Origin: Desulfatitalea alkaliphila
Lineage (GTDB): Bacteria; Desulfobacterota; Desulfobacteria; Desulfobacterales; Desulfosarcinaceae
Direction: 5' to 3'
Assembly (NCBI RefSeq): GCF_022968795.1
Contig: NZ_JALJRB010000021.1
Span: 1-64,000 of the forward strand
DNA: 64,000 nucleotides
Part shown: positions 18,015 to 24,949 of the stretch, in pieces
Layout: each line of letters opens with the position of its first letter
Position numbering within the stretch: the stretch's first letter is position 1
The notes under the pieces: generated by a model
Told to the model about the DNA's origin: nothing
Seen by the model: the letters and a program-made list of their open reading frames with translations, nothing else
Database searches by the model: none
Position numbers and translations under genes: made by a program

Positions 18015-19994
18015 TTAGGGTTGTTTTTGGATGATTTTGTTGGGGGTGATGTGTTGGGTGTTTGGGGTTGGGGTGTTGGCGATGAAGTGGTGGTGGGCGA
18101 GTTGGGTGGAGAGGATGCCTACCACGGCCATGTTTTGGACTTCGCTGCCGTGGCCGCCGTTGCGGTATTTGTGCAGCAGGCGGGTCACTTTGAGCGGGTC
18201 GAAGAGGTTTGTTTTTTTGAGGTTTTCTTCGGAGAGCAGGGCATCTACGTAGTCGCTGGGGCCCGGGTTGAAAAAGACCTCCTGAATGGGGGCTCTGTAA
18301 GGTTGTTTGGGCCGGGTGCGGACGGTGTCGGGGATCAGGCCCTGGAAGCTTTTTTTGAGGATGTATTTTTCGTTCAGGCCGTTGATTTTCCAATGGGGCG
18401 GCATGCGCGCGGCGAAATCGATCACCCGGTAATCCAGGAATGGGAGGCGGATTTCCAGGGAGTGGGCCATGGCCGGGCGGTCTCCTTGGGAGGAGAGCAG
18501 GTAGTTGGACAAGAAGATGTCCATTTCCAGGTATTGGGCTCTGGACAGGGTGTCGCGGGTTGAAAAATTTGGGGGTAGGTTTGCCAGGGCCTGTTCGTCG
18601 GGGGCGTAGCCGGACAGGGCGGCTGCCAGGTCGTTGGAGAAAAAGCCGGTGTTCTTGCCGGTGTTGTTCCAGCGGATGCGGTGTGAAAAGCAGGGGTCTT
18701 CCAGGTCGCCGGGTTTGACAGCGTAAAAGGCGTAGAGGAAGGCGCTGCCGCGAGAGGCGTTTTTGAAGATGTAGGGGTAGAGTTTCTGGAGCAGCCGGGG
18801 GCGCTGGGTCGATCGGGGCTGCTTGGCCCAGAAGCTCCGGATTTTGGCCTCTTTGAAGATGTTGTAGCCGCCGAACACTTCGTCAGCGCCTTCGCCGGTG
18901 AGCACCACCTTGAAATTGTTGTCGCGCACCAGGCGCGAGAGCAGGTAGAGGGGGACGGGGGCGGTGCGCAGGATGGGCTTTTCACAGTGGTAGATGACAT
19001 CGGGGAAGTTTTCCCGGATGAGCTGGTTTGTGGCCAGGGTCTGTTGGTGGTCGGTGCCCAGGTGGGCGATCATTTGGCGCTGGTAGCTGCTTTCGTCGAA
19101 GTCGCCTTCCTGAAACCCGATGGAAAATGTTTTGAGCTGGTTGTTGAAGTTGCGGGATATCAGGGCGGTGATCAGGGAAGAGTCCAGGCCGCCGGAGAGA
19201 TATGCGCCCACGGGCACGTCGGCCCGGAGGCGAAGGCGCACGGCGTCAAGCAGGAGTTCGCGCAGGGCCTCGCCGGCTTCCGGGAGTGTGCCTTGCCAGC
19301 GTTGGTCCGGGGCGTAATAGGGGATCGTCCAGAAGGCGCGACAATCGATGCGGCCCCCTTTGACGGTCATGTAGTGGCCGGGGGGCAGTTCGTGAATGTT
19401 TTCGAAGAGGGTGCCTTCGCGGAGGGTGGTCCAGAAGGTGAAGATCTGGTGCAGGGCTTTGGGGTCGATGGCGCGGGGTACTTGGGGGTGAGTTAAGAGC
19501 GCCTTGATTTCGGAGGCGAAGAGCAGCTGGTTGTTGCACTGGGTATAGAAGAAGGGGCGGATGCCCACGCGGTCACGGGCCAGGAAGAGCTCTTTTTTGC
19601 GGTTGTCCCAGATGGCCAGGGAGAATTGGCCGTTGATTTTTTCCAGGCAGGCTGGGCCGTATTCTTCGTAGAGGTGCAGCAGCACCTCGGTGTCGGTGTC
19701 GGTGGTGAAGCGGTGGCCTTTGGCGAGCAGGTCGGGTTTGAGTTCGATGTAGTTGAATACCTCGCCGTTGTAGATGATCCAGAGGGTGCCGTCTTCGTTG
19801 CCGATGGGTTGGCCGCCGCCCTGGAGGCCGATGATGCTGAGTCGGGCGTGGCCGAGGCCGATGCGGTCATCGAGGTAGATGCCGCTTTCGTCCGGTCCGC
19901 GGTGGCGGATGGCGGAAACCATGGAGGTTAGTTGGTTGGGGGTTGGGGGTTGTTGGTTGGGGGTTAGGTTCAGGATGCCTGATATGCCGCACAT
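18015..19994 (-). CDS. Glutamine-dependent asparagine synthase-like amidotransferase, XrtA-associated
   Basis: About 659 residues from ATG 19994, which gives the mature MCGISGI with catalytic Cys2; upstream in-frame sequence is low-complexity. Glutaminase domain: RHRGPDESGIY, YNGEVFNY, GQFSLAIWD. Synthase domain: AYLSGGLDSSLITALIS near residue 265 and VLTGEGADEVFGGYNIF near 370. The family transfers glutamine-derived nitrogen to a carboxyl group, and in XrtA loci it is a conserved partner. Two stretches, LTPNQQPPTPNQL at residues ~9-22 and the Thr/Pro/Asn-rich C-terminal tail, look like translated intergenic C/A-rich repeat. It lies 71 bp downstream of hepT. Confidence 0.92.
   Translation of the reverse strand: MCGISGILNLTPNQQPPTPNQLTSMVSAIRHRGPDESGIYLDDRIGLGHARLSIIGLQGGGQPIGNEDGTLWIIYNGEVFNYIELKPDLLAKGHRFTTDTDTEVLLHLYEEYGPACLEKINGQFSLAIWDNRKKELFLARDRVGIRPFFYTQCNNQLLFASEIKALLTHPQVPRAIDPKALHQIFTFWTTLREGTLFENIHELPPGHYMTVKGGRIDCRAFWTIPYYAPDQRWQGTLPEAGEALRELLLDAVRLRLRADVPVGAYLSGGLDSSLITALISRNFNNQLKTFSIGFQEGDFDESSYQRQMIAHLGTDHQQTLATNQLIRENFPDVIYHCEKPILRTAPVPLYLLSRLVRDNNFKVVLTGEGADEVFGGYNIFKEAKIRSFWAKQPRSTQRPRLLQKLYPYIFKNASRGSAFLYAFYAVKPGDLEDPCFSHRIRWNNTGKNTGFFSNDLAAALSGYAPDEQALANLPPNFSTRDTLSRAQYLEMDIFLSNYLLSSQGDRPAMAHSLEIRLPFLDYRVIDFAARMPPHWKINGLNEKYILKKSFQGLIPDTVRTRPKQPYRAPIQEVFFNPGPSDYVDALLSEENLKKTNLFDPLKVTRLLHKYRNGGHGSEVQNMAVVGILSTQLAHHHFIANTPTPNTQHITPNKIIQKQP
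19930..19967 (-). repeat. C/A-rich tract inside the amidotransferase coding sequence
   Basis: Encodes LTPNQQPPTPNQL near the N-terminus, where glutaminase domains normally have a short loop. Confidence 0.65.
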
Positions 19995-20010
19995 GGGTGG
20001 TTCCTTGGGT

Positions 20011-20053
20011 ATGGGGGTTGTTTGTTGAGGGTTGTTGGTGGTTGGTTGGGGGT
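20011..20053 (-). repeat. C/A-rich tract in the amidotransferase leader
   Basis: CAACCACCAACAACCCTC-type sequence in the transcript, ending ~17 bp before the start codon, between hepT and the gene. Confidence 0.65.
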
Positions 20054-20065
20054 GGAGAGTTTGGA

Positions 20066-20434
20066 TCATCCGTTGTGAAGCAGATGGTTGAGTGTTGCCT
20101 TTAATTTCGGGATATGGTTCTTGCAGATGTCAAAAATGATTTCATAGTCTATCATCTCGTAATGGTGGGAAATGATGTCTCGCAGTCTCATTATCATCAC
20201 CCACTCGATCTCAGGGAACCTATTAAGGATGGTGCTATCTATCTTATCGATTTTCTTTACTAACTCACCTATAACTTGCAAACGCATCGCAATCGCATCA
20301 AGGACAAGCGTTCCTTCGAATGAGGACACAAAATCATCCGGTGATTCAATTTGGGCAGCTCTTCCTTCCACCATTAGAATAGCTTCACTTATCCTGGCCA
20401 AGTAATCCCTGATTAGATTTTTCGAATTAGACAT
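20066..20434 (-). CDS. hepT: HepT-like ribonuclease toxin (HEPN, DUF86), copy 1
   Basis: 122 residues, all helical by composition. RLRDIISHHYEMID contains the RX4HXY motif (R-DIIS-H-H-Y) of HepT HEPN ribonucleases. It overlaps the mntA-like gene by 8 bp (ATGTCTAA). MntA-HepT pairs are toxin-antitoxin systems in which MntA modifies HepT at the Tyr of this motif. The gene lies in the exopolysaccharide operon, just upstream of the amidotransferase. Confidence 0.88.
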   Translation of the reverse strand: MSNSKNLIRDYLARISEAILMVEGRAAQIESPDDFVSSFEGTLVLDAIAMRLQVIGELVKKIDKIDSTILNRFPEIEWVMIMRLRDIISHHYEMIDYEIIFDICKNHIPKLKATLNHLLHNG

Positions 20435-20729
20435 AAATTGTCTGGTGTTCTATTTTCTTTATGAATTGGTTATTAATTTTGTCACTTTTTCTAGTAATTT
20501 CAATATTTTTGCTGAATTTACGCTCTAAAAAAATTTGGAGACCGGCAAGATATTCAAACCGAGGTTCTTTTAGTTTTATCAGGATGTCGATATCGCTTTG
20601 TTCATTGGGGTTGCCCGTTGCATAAGAACCGAACAAACCTATTTCCACAACACCGAATCGTTCTTGCATTACCTTTTTGTCAGCCCTTAAACTATTGAGT
20701 ATGTCGTCTTTCGTAAGTTTTGATTTCAT
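20427..20729 (-). CDS. mntA: MntA-like nucleotidyltransferase antitoxin, copy 1
   Basis: 100 residues, a minimal nucleotidyltransferase with GSYATGNPNEQSDIDI, an exact GSX10DXD catalytic motif. The family adenylylates HepT to neutralise it. It overlaps hepT by 8 bp and the vapB-like gene upstream by 4 bp, so three antitoxin/toxin genes are translationally linked. Confidence 0.88.
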   Translation of the reverse strand: MKSKLTKDDILNSLRADKKVMQERFGVVEIGLFGSYATGNPNEQSDIDILIKLKEPRFEYLAGLQIFLERKFSKNIEITRKSDKINNQFIKKIEHQTIYV

Positions 20730-20944
20730 GGGTCCTCTGAAACTGCGCGCAACTTCCGCGAGTCTTTATGGTCAAAATCGTTATGGAAATCGATTTTTCC
20801 TGCCAGGTCTGTTAAATCTTTTTGCTTTTTTACGATGATCAAAGTGCGCAAGGCTTCGTGAACCAAGTCTTTTGTGGTGCGGACGCCGCTTACCTGTATG
20901 GCTTCTTTTAGCAGTTGGTCATCAATTTCGATGTTTGTGCGCAT
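20726..20944 (-). CDS. vapB: VapB-like antitoxin without VapC
   Basis: 72 residues. MRTNIEIDDQLLKEAI, VHEALRTLI and LTDLAGKIDF follow the usual VapB plan: a ribbon-helix-helix N-terminus and a disordered toxin-binding C-terminus. No PIN-domain toxin follows. Instead the stop overlaps the mntA start by 4 bp, so VapB appears joined to a MntA-HepT module, perhaps supplying DNA-binding autoregulation. A REP copy lies 21 bp upstream. Confidence 0.82.
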   Translation of the reverse strand: MRTNIEIDDQLLKEAIQVSGVRTTKDLVHEALRTLIIVKKQKDLTDLAGKIDFHNDFDHKDSRKLRAVSEDP

Positions 20945-20965
20945 GGCGATACTCGATGGAAAGAT

Positions 20966-20995
20966 GGTGGATCCGCTTCGCTTGATCCACCCTAC
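20966..20995 (-). repeat. REP hairpin copy 5
   Basis: Consensus GTAG + GGTGGATC hairpin, upstream of vapB. With copy 6 it brackets the orphan antitoxin segment 20996-21665. Confidence 0.88.
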
Positions 20996-21069
20996 GGTTG
21001 ATTCAGCATAGGGTTGATCCGCCCTGCCCTTTTATGATTTCTCGGATTAGATCGGGATGGTGTGTAAAA

Positions 21070-21285
21070 TCATTTAATTTCTCTTTTCCATGCTCTCGTG
21101 CGCAGATCGTTCAGGTTAATCTCCCTTTCTTTCCATATTCCAAAAAGTTTTCTGATATCTGAAGTATTTTTCAATTTGTCTACTTTATCCAATTCATGAA
21201 ACTCAAGAAAGGAGAATTCCTTTAACAGGCTTATAACAATGTCTTTTTTTGATTGGTCTTTTATGTCTATCAATATTTTGCTCAT
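21070..21285 (-). CDS. Small antitoxin-like protein, orphan
   Basis: 71 residues: MSKILIDIKDQSKKDIV, then LFGIWKEREINLNDLRTRAWK. The FGIWKdR..l..lR..AW ending is common in small antitoxin-like proteins that precede PIN toxins. AGAGGTG lies about 9 bases before ATG 21285. No toxin follows it; the next gene downstream is vapB, beyond a REP. Function inferred only from pattern. Confidence 0.55.
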   Translation of the reverse strand: MSKILIDIKDQSKKDIVISLLKEFSFLEFHELDKVDKLKNTSDIRKLFGIWKEREINLNDLRTRAWKREIK

Positions 21286-21375
21286 TAGATATTCACCTCT
21301 ATTTTAAGCTGTCGGATTTATAGACAACATATAGTTTGAGATCTTTGTCGTCAAGCCGGTGATAGATTCTTGGAA

Positions 21376-21459
21376 TTAGACATAAACTGTCTTGTGTTCG
21401 TATTTCTTTATAAAGTGGCTGCTAATTTTGTCCCTTTTTCTCGTGATTTCGACATACAT
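21376..21459 (-). pseudogene. MntA C-terminal fragment with hepT start junction
   Basis: Minus-strand translation gives YVEITRKRDKISSHFIKK and ends YVstop, closely matching the last ~25 residues of the MntA at 20427. It ends in the same 8-bp ATGTCTAA overlap, after which MSNSKNL (the HepT N-terminus) appears and is lost within ten codons. The nucleotidyltransferase core and the HepT body are missing. An eroded third MntA-HepT module. Confidence 0.75.
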
Positions 21460-21647
21460 CAGCGGGGGTCACGCTTTACATCGGTTTCAAGTGTCTTGCG
21501 TAGTTGGTCTGTGTTCGGCAGGTCCTTCCATGCACCGGCCAATTTCCGGATGTCATCCGGCCAATTCATAGCAGTTTGATTGGTTTTGATATCAGGCCCC
21601 CAACGCCTTTTGGAGGTGTTGTCACTGGATTTGATGATGATTTTCAT
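21459..21647 (-). CDS. Small antitoxin-like protein, orphan
   Basis: 62 residues. The C-terminal WPDDIRKLAGAWKDLPNTD and LRKTLETDVKRDPR match the tail of antitoxin-like proteins that pair with PIN toxins (AGAWKDfP...lR...DvpR; from memory). The stop overlaps an ATG that opens the MntA fragment, so it once preceded an MntA-HepT pair as VapB does at 20.7 kb. A REP copy lies 18 bp upstream. Confidence 0.55.
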   Translation of the reverse strand: MKIIIKSSDNTSKRRWGPDIKTNQTAMNWPDDIRKLAGAWKDLPNTDQLRKTLETDVKRDPR

Positions 21648-21665
21648 TTTCGTTTCAGGAAAGAT

Positions 21666-21695
21666 GGTGGATCCGCTTCGCTTGATCCACCCTAC
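21666..21695 (-). repeat. REP hairpin copy 6
   Basis: Consensus copy, followed on the plus strand by a partial hairpin arm (ATCCACCCTG at 21700-21710). Confidence 0.88.
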
Positions 21696-21720
21696 GGTTT
21701 ATCCACCCTGGTCTGTTTGA

Positions 21721-21806
21721 TTGTTGTTGGTGGTTGGTTGGGGGCGGTTTGTCCACTCTGCCCTGTTTGGATATTGTTGGTTGTTTGTTGGGGGTTGGGG
21801 GTGGAT
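21721..21806 (-). repeat. C/A-rich low-complexity tract downstream of nadE
   Basis: Runs of TTGGTTGGGGG-type units on the plus strand (CCCCCAACC in the transcript), just after the nadE stop. Confidence 0.7.
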
Positions 21807-21819
21807 TGGGCCGGTTGTT

Positions 21820-22806
21820 TTAGGGTTCGATTTCTGGGACTTTTTCGATCAGCAGGGGCGGCAGGTGCAGGTAACGGGTGGTTGAGCGTTTGGTGTCGAT
21901 GTCGTCGTATACGCGTTGGACCTGGTCGGGGGTCAGGTTGACGGTTTGGGCGACTTGGTCGGGGGTGTAGCCGTTGTTTTTGCCGTAGAGGCAGAGGTCC
22001 ATTTTGTCGTAGGGCAGTGAGAAGTAGAATTCGTCCTGGCCTTGGGCAAGGGAATAGGTGTCGGTTGTGGGTGGACGGTGGCGGATCTTTTCGGGTACGC
22101 CCAGGTGGGCGGCCAGTTGGTAGACTTGGGTTTTGTAGAGGTGGGCGATGGGTTTGATGTCGGCGGCGCCATCGCCGTTTTTTACGAAGAAGCCCTGGTC
22201 GTATTCGAGCCGGTTGGGGGTGCCGGCCACGGCGTAGTGCAGGCGGTCGGCGTGGTAGTATTCGAGCATTTTGCGGGTGCGCTGCTTGAAGTTGGTGGCG
22301 GCGACGATTTCCAGGTAGGCTTGCAGGGGCAGCCGTTGTTTGATGGTTTCGCCTTCCGGGGATTGGGCCACGATGGAAAAGAGGTTGAAGGCGTTGGATT
22401 GGGTGACGTTGGTGCTGACGATCTTGGATTTCCATCCGGTGGTGTACTGGGGGATGACTTGGCGCACGGCGTCGTCGTAGCGGGTGTAGAAGCCTACGGC
22501 GGTTAGGATGTTTGAGATGTTTTCGGTTACGTGGGCGACTTTGAAGGTGTCGGCCACGAGGGTGCTCAGCTCGAGGGTGTCGTCGGCGGAGTGGCGTTCG
22601 GGCATGAGCAGGGCCAGGATGCGTTCAGGGCCTAAGGCTTTGACGGCCAGGCCGAGGGTGACGCTGCTGTCGATGCCGCCGGACAGGGCGACGATGAGGC
22701 CGCGGCGTTTGAGTTGCTTGGTGAGCGTTTCGCGGATTTGGTTGGTTATTTTTTGGGTTTCTTGTTCGGGGTTGATGTCCAGCAGGGATTGGGTGAAGGG
22801 TTTCAT
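21820..22806 (-). CDS. nadE: NAD(+) synthase, ammonia-dependent form
   Basis: About 328 residues from ATG 22806 (GAAGGAAACC upstream; the earlier in-frame text is translated C/A tract). IVALSGGIDSSVTLGLA near residue 40 is the PP-loop, and GTPNRLEYDQGFFVKNGDGAADI near 190 carries the NaAD/metal-site residues of NadE. No N-terminal nitrilase glutaminase domain is present, so it would use ammonia. It makes NAD from nicotinate adenine dinucleotide, or a paralogue amidates another adenylated acid for the polysaccharide. It lies between two MntA-HepT modules. Confidence 0.88.
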   Translation of the reverse strand: MKPFTQSLLDINPEQETQKITNQIRETLTKQLKRRGLIVALSGGIDSSVTLGLAVKALGPERILALLMPERHSADDTLELSTLVADTFKVAHVTENISNILTAVGFYTRYDDAVRQVIPQYTTGWKSKIVSTNVTQSNAFNLFSIVAQSPEGETIKQRLPLQAYLEIVAATNFKQRTRKMLEYYHADRLHYAVAGTPNRLEYDQGFFVKNGDGAADIKPIAHLYKTQVYQLAAHLGVPEKIRHRPPTTDTYSLAQGQDEFYFSLPYDKMDLCLYGKNNGYTPDQVAQTVNLTPDQVQRVYDDIDTKRSTTRYLHLPPLLIEKVPEIEP

Positions 22807-22818
22807 GGTTTCCTTCGT

Positions 22819-22870
22819 GGGTTTGGGGTTGGGGGTTGATGGTTGTGGGTTGGTTGTTGTTGGTTGTGGT
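22819..22870 (-). repeat. C/A-rich low-complexity tract in nadE leader
   Basis: About 50 bp of CAACCAACAACAACC-like sequence in the transcript, ending 12 bp before the nadE start. Confidence 0.7.
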
Positions 22871-22891
22871 TTATGAATTGCTATCCGGTTT

Positions 22892-23314
22892 TCATTTTGT
22901 TTTGAGCCAATTGATGATGGCCTTTTGAAAGTGATGGAAATCATCGAGGTGCTTTCGTAATATCCCCACAACGATTTCCACATCAACCCTGTCATAATGA
23001 TGAACGATGATGTTTCTGAATTTTGCTATTTTTTCCAGCGTTCGACAAAGGTCCCCATCGATAATTGTGTTTTCATGCAATACCCGGAAGGTGTCGGCGT
23101 AACTGTCAGGCAACCTGAAGCCTTGATCGGAAATGATGTGCCCAGCGATATCCACGCAGGTTTCAATCATCATCTGCAGGGTTCGTTCGATGATGCGCTG
23201 CAATTTCCAATCCGCACGATATGCATCGGTAGATGTACCCCTAAATTCCGAGATTTGCTGATAATATTGCTCAAATTCAGATATTTTCCGCAGAATCAAT
23301 GTCTTATCAACCAC
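22892..23314 (-). CDS. hepT: HepT-like ribonuclease toxin (HEPN, DUF86), copy 2
   Basis: 140 residues. KFRNIIVHHYDRVD has the RX4HXY motif. Overlaps mntA copy 2 by 8 bp. Longer than copy 1 and only distantly similar, so it is not a recent duplicate. Confidence 0.88.
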   Translation of the reverse strand: MVDKTLILRKISEFEQYYQQISEFRGTSTDAYRADWKLQRIIERTLQMMIETCVDIAGHIISDQGFRLPDSYADTFRVLHENTIIDGDLCRTLEKIAKFRNIIVHHYDRVDVEIVVGILRKHLDDFHHFQKAIINWLKTK

Positions 23315-23732
23315 CCAAATACCTCCTGGTCAGAATCTTCGATTCTATATTACGGTGATAATCGAAATATTTTCTCATCGTGATGGAGAGGTGCCGGTGG
23401 CGAATGTGTGGCTGCCGGTCGGTGAGCCTTTTGCTGTTTTTGAGGATGTTCATGCTGATGGGTAAGGTGGCTTTGTTGAGGATCACCAGATCGATTTCGT
23501 CGGTTCCCAGTATATCATTCAGGCATCCCAGGATTTCCATTTTTGCTTGCGCCAGTTCGTCGTCATGGGTCAGATAGACGGCGATATCCACATCGCTGAG
23601 GGGTGTTTGTTTACCTTTGGCCAGACTCCCGAAGAGTAATGAAAAGGCCACGTCCGGTCTTGAATCGAGATAGGCGGCGGCGGCTGGGATGCGCTCAAGG
23701 ATGTTGTTTGGTAATTGGTTGGTTTTGATCAT
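23307..23732 (-). CDS. mntA: MntA-like nucleotidyltransferase antitoxin, copy 2
   Basis: 141 residues from ATG 23732; the in-frame extension crosses a REP and is rejected. LLFGSLAKGKQTPLSDVDIA is GSX10DXD with the AMP-transferring Asp pair. Lies 14 bp after the deacetylase stop and overlaps hepT by 8 bp, so it is probably carried on the exopolysaccharide transcript. Confidence 0.88.
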   Translation of the reverse strand: MIKTNQLPNNILERIPAAAAYLDSRPDVAFSLLFGSLAKGKQTPLSDVDIAVYLTHDDELAQAKMEILGCLNDILGTDEIDLVILNKATLPISMNILKNSKRLTDRQPHIRHRHLSITMRKYFDYHRNIESKILTRRYLGG

Positions 23733-23746
23733 TGGTATGGGTTTGA

Positions 23747-24745
23747 TTAGGGGGTGTTGGTGGATCCGCTTCGCTTGATCCACCCTACGGTGTTGTGGGT
23801 TGTCGGTTGTTGGTTGTGGGTTGGTTGTTGTTGGTTGTTGTTGGTTGTGGTTGTGGTTGTTGTTATGGTTTCGATGTATTGGGTGCAGGTTTGGAAGCGG
23901 CAGTGTTTGAAGCGGGTGATCAGGTGGTGGAGCCGGGTTTGGGTTTGGTGGAGGTTCAGGTAGTGGCGCCAGGTGTTGAGGGTCGGTTTTGTTTGGACTT
24001 TGGGTTGATCCGGGTCGAGTTCCCAGGGGTGTATGTAGAAGTGGTAGACGCCTGTTTTTTGGAGGATATGGCGCACGCCGGCGTTGAACAGTGGTGGTGG
24101 TAGAAGGCGGAAATAGCCGCCGCCGCCCCAGGGGATGGTTTTGCCGGCCAGTTGCAGGTTGCTGATGGGCAGTTCGTGGAACTGCTCGCCGAGTTGGAGC
24201 GCCATTCCTGTTTGTTTGTGGTTGTTGCTGATGCGGCCGTAGCGGTGGTTCATTGCGAAGGAGTTGTAGCTGGCGTCGTAGCGGTAGCCGCATTGGTGGA
24301 TCATTTGCAGGACGTTGTCGTCGATGGAGAAATTGGGGGCACGGTAGCCGTATACGGGTTGGCCTGTGAGCGCTTCGAGGCGTTGTTTGCTGGTGCAGAG
24401 GTCTTCCAGGAGGTCAGCGGGCGCCATTTGGTTGCACAGCAGGTGGCTGTTGCCGTGGGAGGCGACTTCGTGGCCGCGGTTGTGGATTGCTTGGACCAGT
24501 TGTGGGCATCTTTGGGCGATCCAGCCGAGGATGAAAAAGGTGGCTCGGATGGGTTTTTTGAAGCTGTCGAACAGGTCCAGCAGGCAATGGGTGTTGGTTT
24601 CGACGCGCAATGGGTGTTCATGCCAGTGATCGGGCGGAAACCAGGGGCGCAGGTTTTCGACCTGGAACCAGTCTTCGACGTCGATGGTCAGAAGGATGGT
24701 TGGCGGTGATTGTGTTGTTGGTTTGGCGGCTGATTTTTGGTGCAT
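23747..24745 (-). CDS. Polysaccharide deacetylase, XrtA/PEP-CTERM locus subfamily
   Basis: 332 residues. NodB motifs: TIDVEDWF at ~20-27, RATFFILGW near 70, RGHEVASHGNSH near 92, YRAPNFS near 135, and HPWELD near 240. The family deacetylates N-acetyl sugars of the exopolysaccharide, possibly at the periplasmic face. The conserved domain ends near residue 290; the last ~40 residues are a translated C/A tract (Thr/Asn/Gln) and then [12 protein letters not shown], the translated REP at 23759-23788. The native stop seems lost and the stop used lies past the repeat. Confidence 0.9.
   Translation of the reverse strand: MHQKSAAKPTTQSPPTILLTIDVEDWFQVENLRPWFPPDHWHEHPLRVETNTHCLLDLFDSFKKPIRATFFILGWIAQRCPQLVQAIHNRGHEVASHGNSHLLCNQMAPADLLEDLCTSKQRLEALTGQPVYGYRAPNFSIDDNVLQMIHQCGYRYDASYNSFAMNHRYGRISNNHKQTGMALQLGEQFHELPISNLQLAGKTIPWGGGGYFRLLPPPLFNAGVRHILQKTGVYHFYIHPWELDPDQPKVQTKPTLNTWRHYLNLHQTQTRLHHLITRFKHCRFQTCTQYIETITTTTTTTNNNQQQPTHNQQPTTHNTVGWIKRSGSTNTP
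23759..23788 (-). repeat. REP hairpin copy 7, inside a coding sequence
   Basis: Consensus copy read in frame as [10 protein letters not shown] at the C-terminus of the deacetylase. Confidence 0.9.
23791..23866 (-). repeat. C/A-rich tract coding the deacetylase tail
   Basis: About 75 bp read as the Thr/Asn/Gln-rich tail of the deacetylase, next to REP copy 7. Confidence 0.7.
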
Positions 24746-24821
24746 GGGTTTGGTGGTGCGCTATGGGTGGTAGTGTTGGAGGATTATGGTTTTGAATTGA
24801 TGGATGTCGGCAAAATTCGAT

Positions 24822-24923
24822 GGTGGATCCGCTTCGCTTGATCCACCCTACATTGTATGGCGTTATACGGCCACGGTATTCGGGTTGTAGGTTGTAGGGT
24901 GGATCAAGCGGAGCGGATCCACC
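24822..24923. repeat. Inverted REP pair (REPIN)
   Basis: Copy 8 at 24822-24851 and copy 9 in the opposite orientation at 24894-24923, with 42 bp between. Each has GTAG at its 5' end and the GGTGGATC hairpin; copy 9 has GGAGCG in the loop. Lies between the outer-membrane barrel stop and the deacetylase start. Confidence 0.88.
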
Positions 24924-24949
24924 TTTTTCTGCCGGGCGATGGATTGAAT

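Noticed and set aside
21300-21366. Short frame with IYHRLDDKDLKLYVVYKS as a gene
   Set aside because: About 22 codons with no start; treated as a fragment joined to the MntA-HepT remnant.
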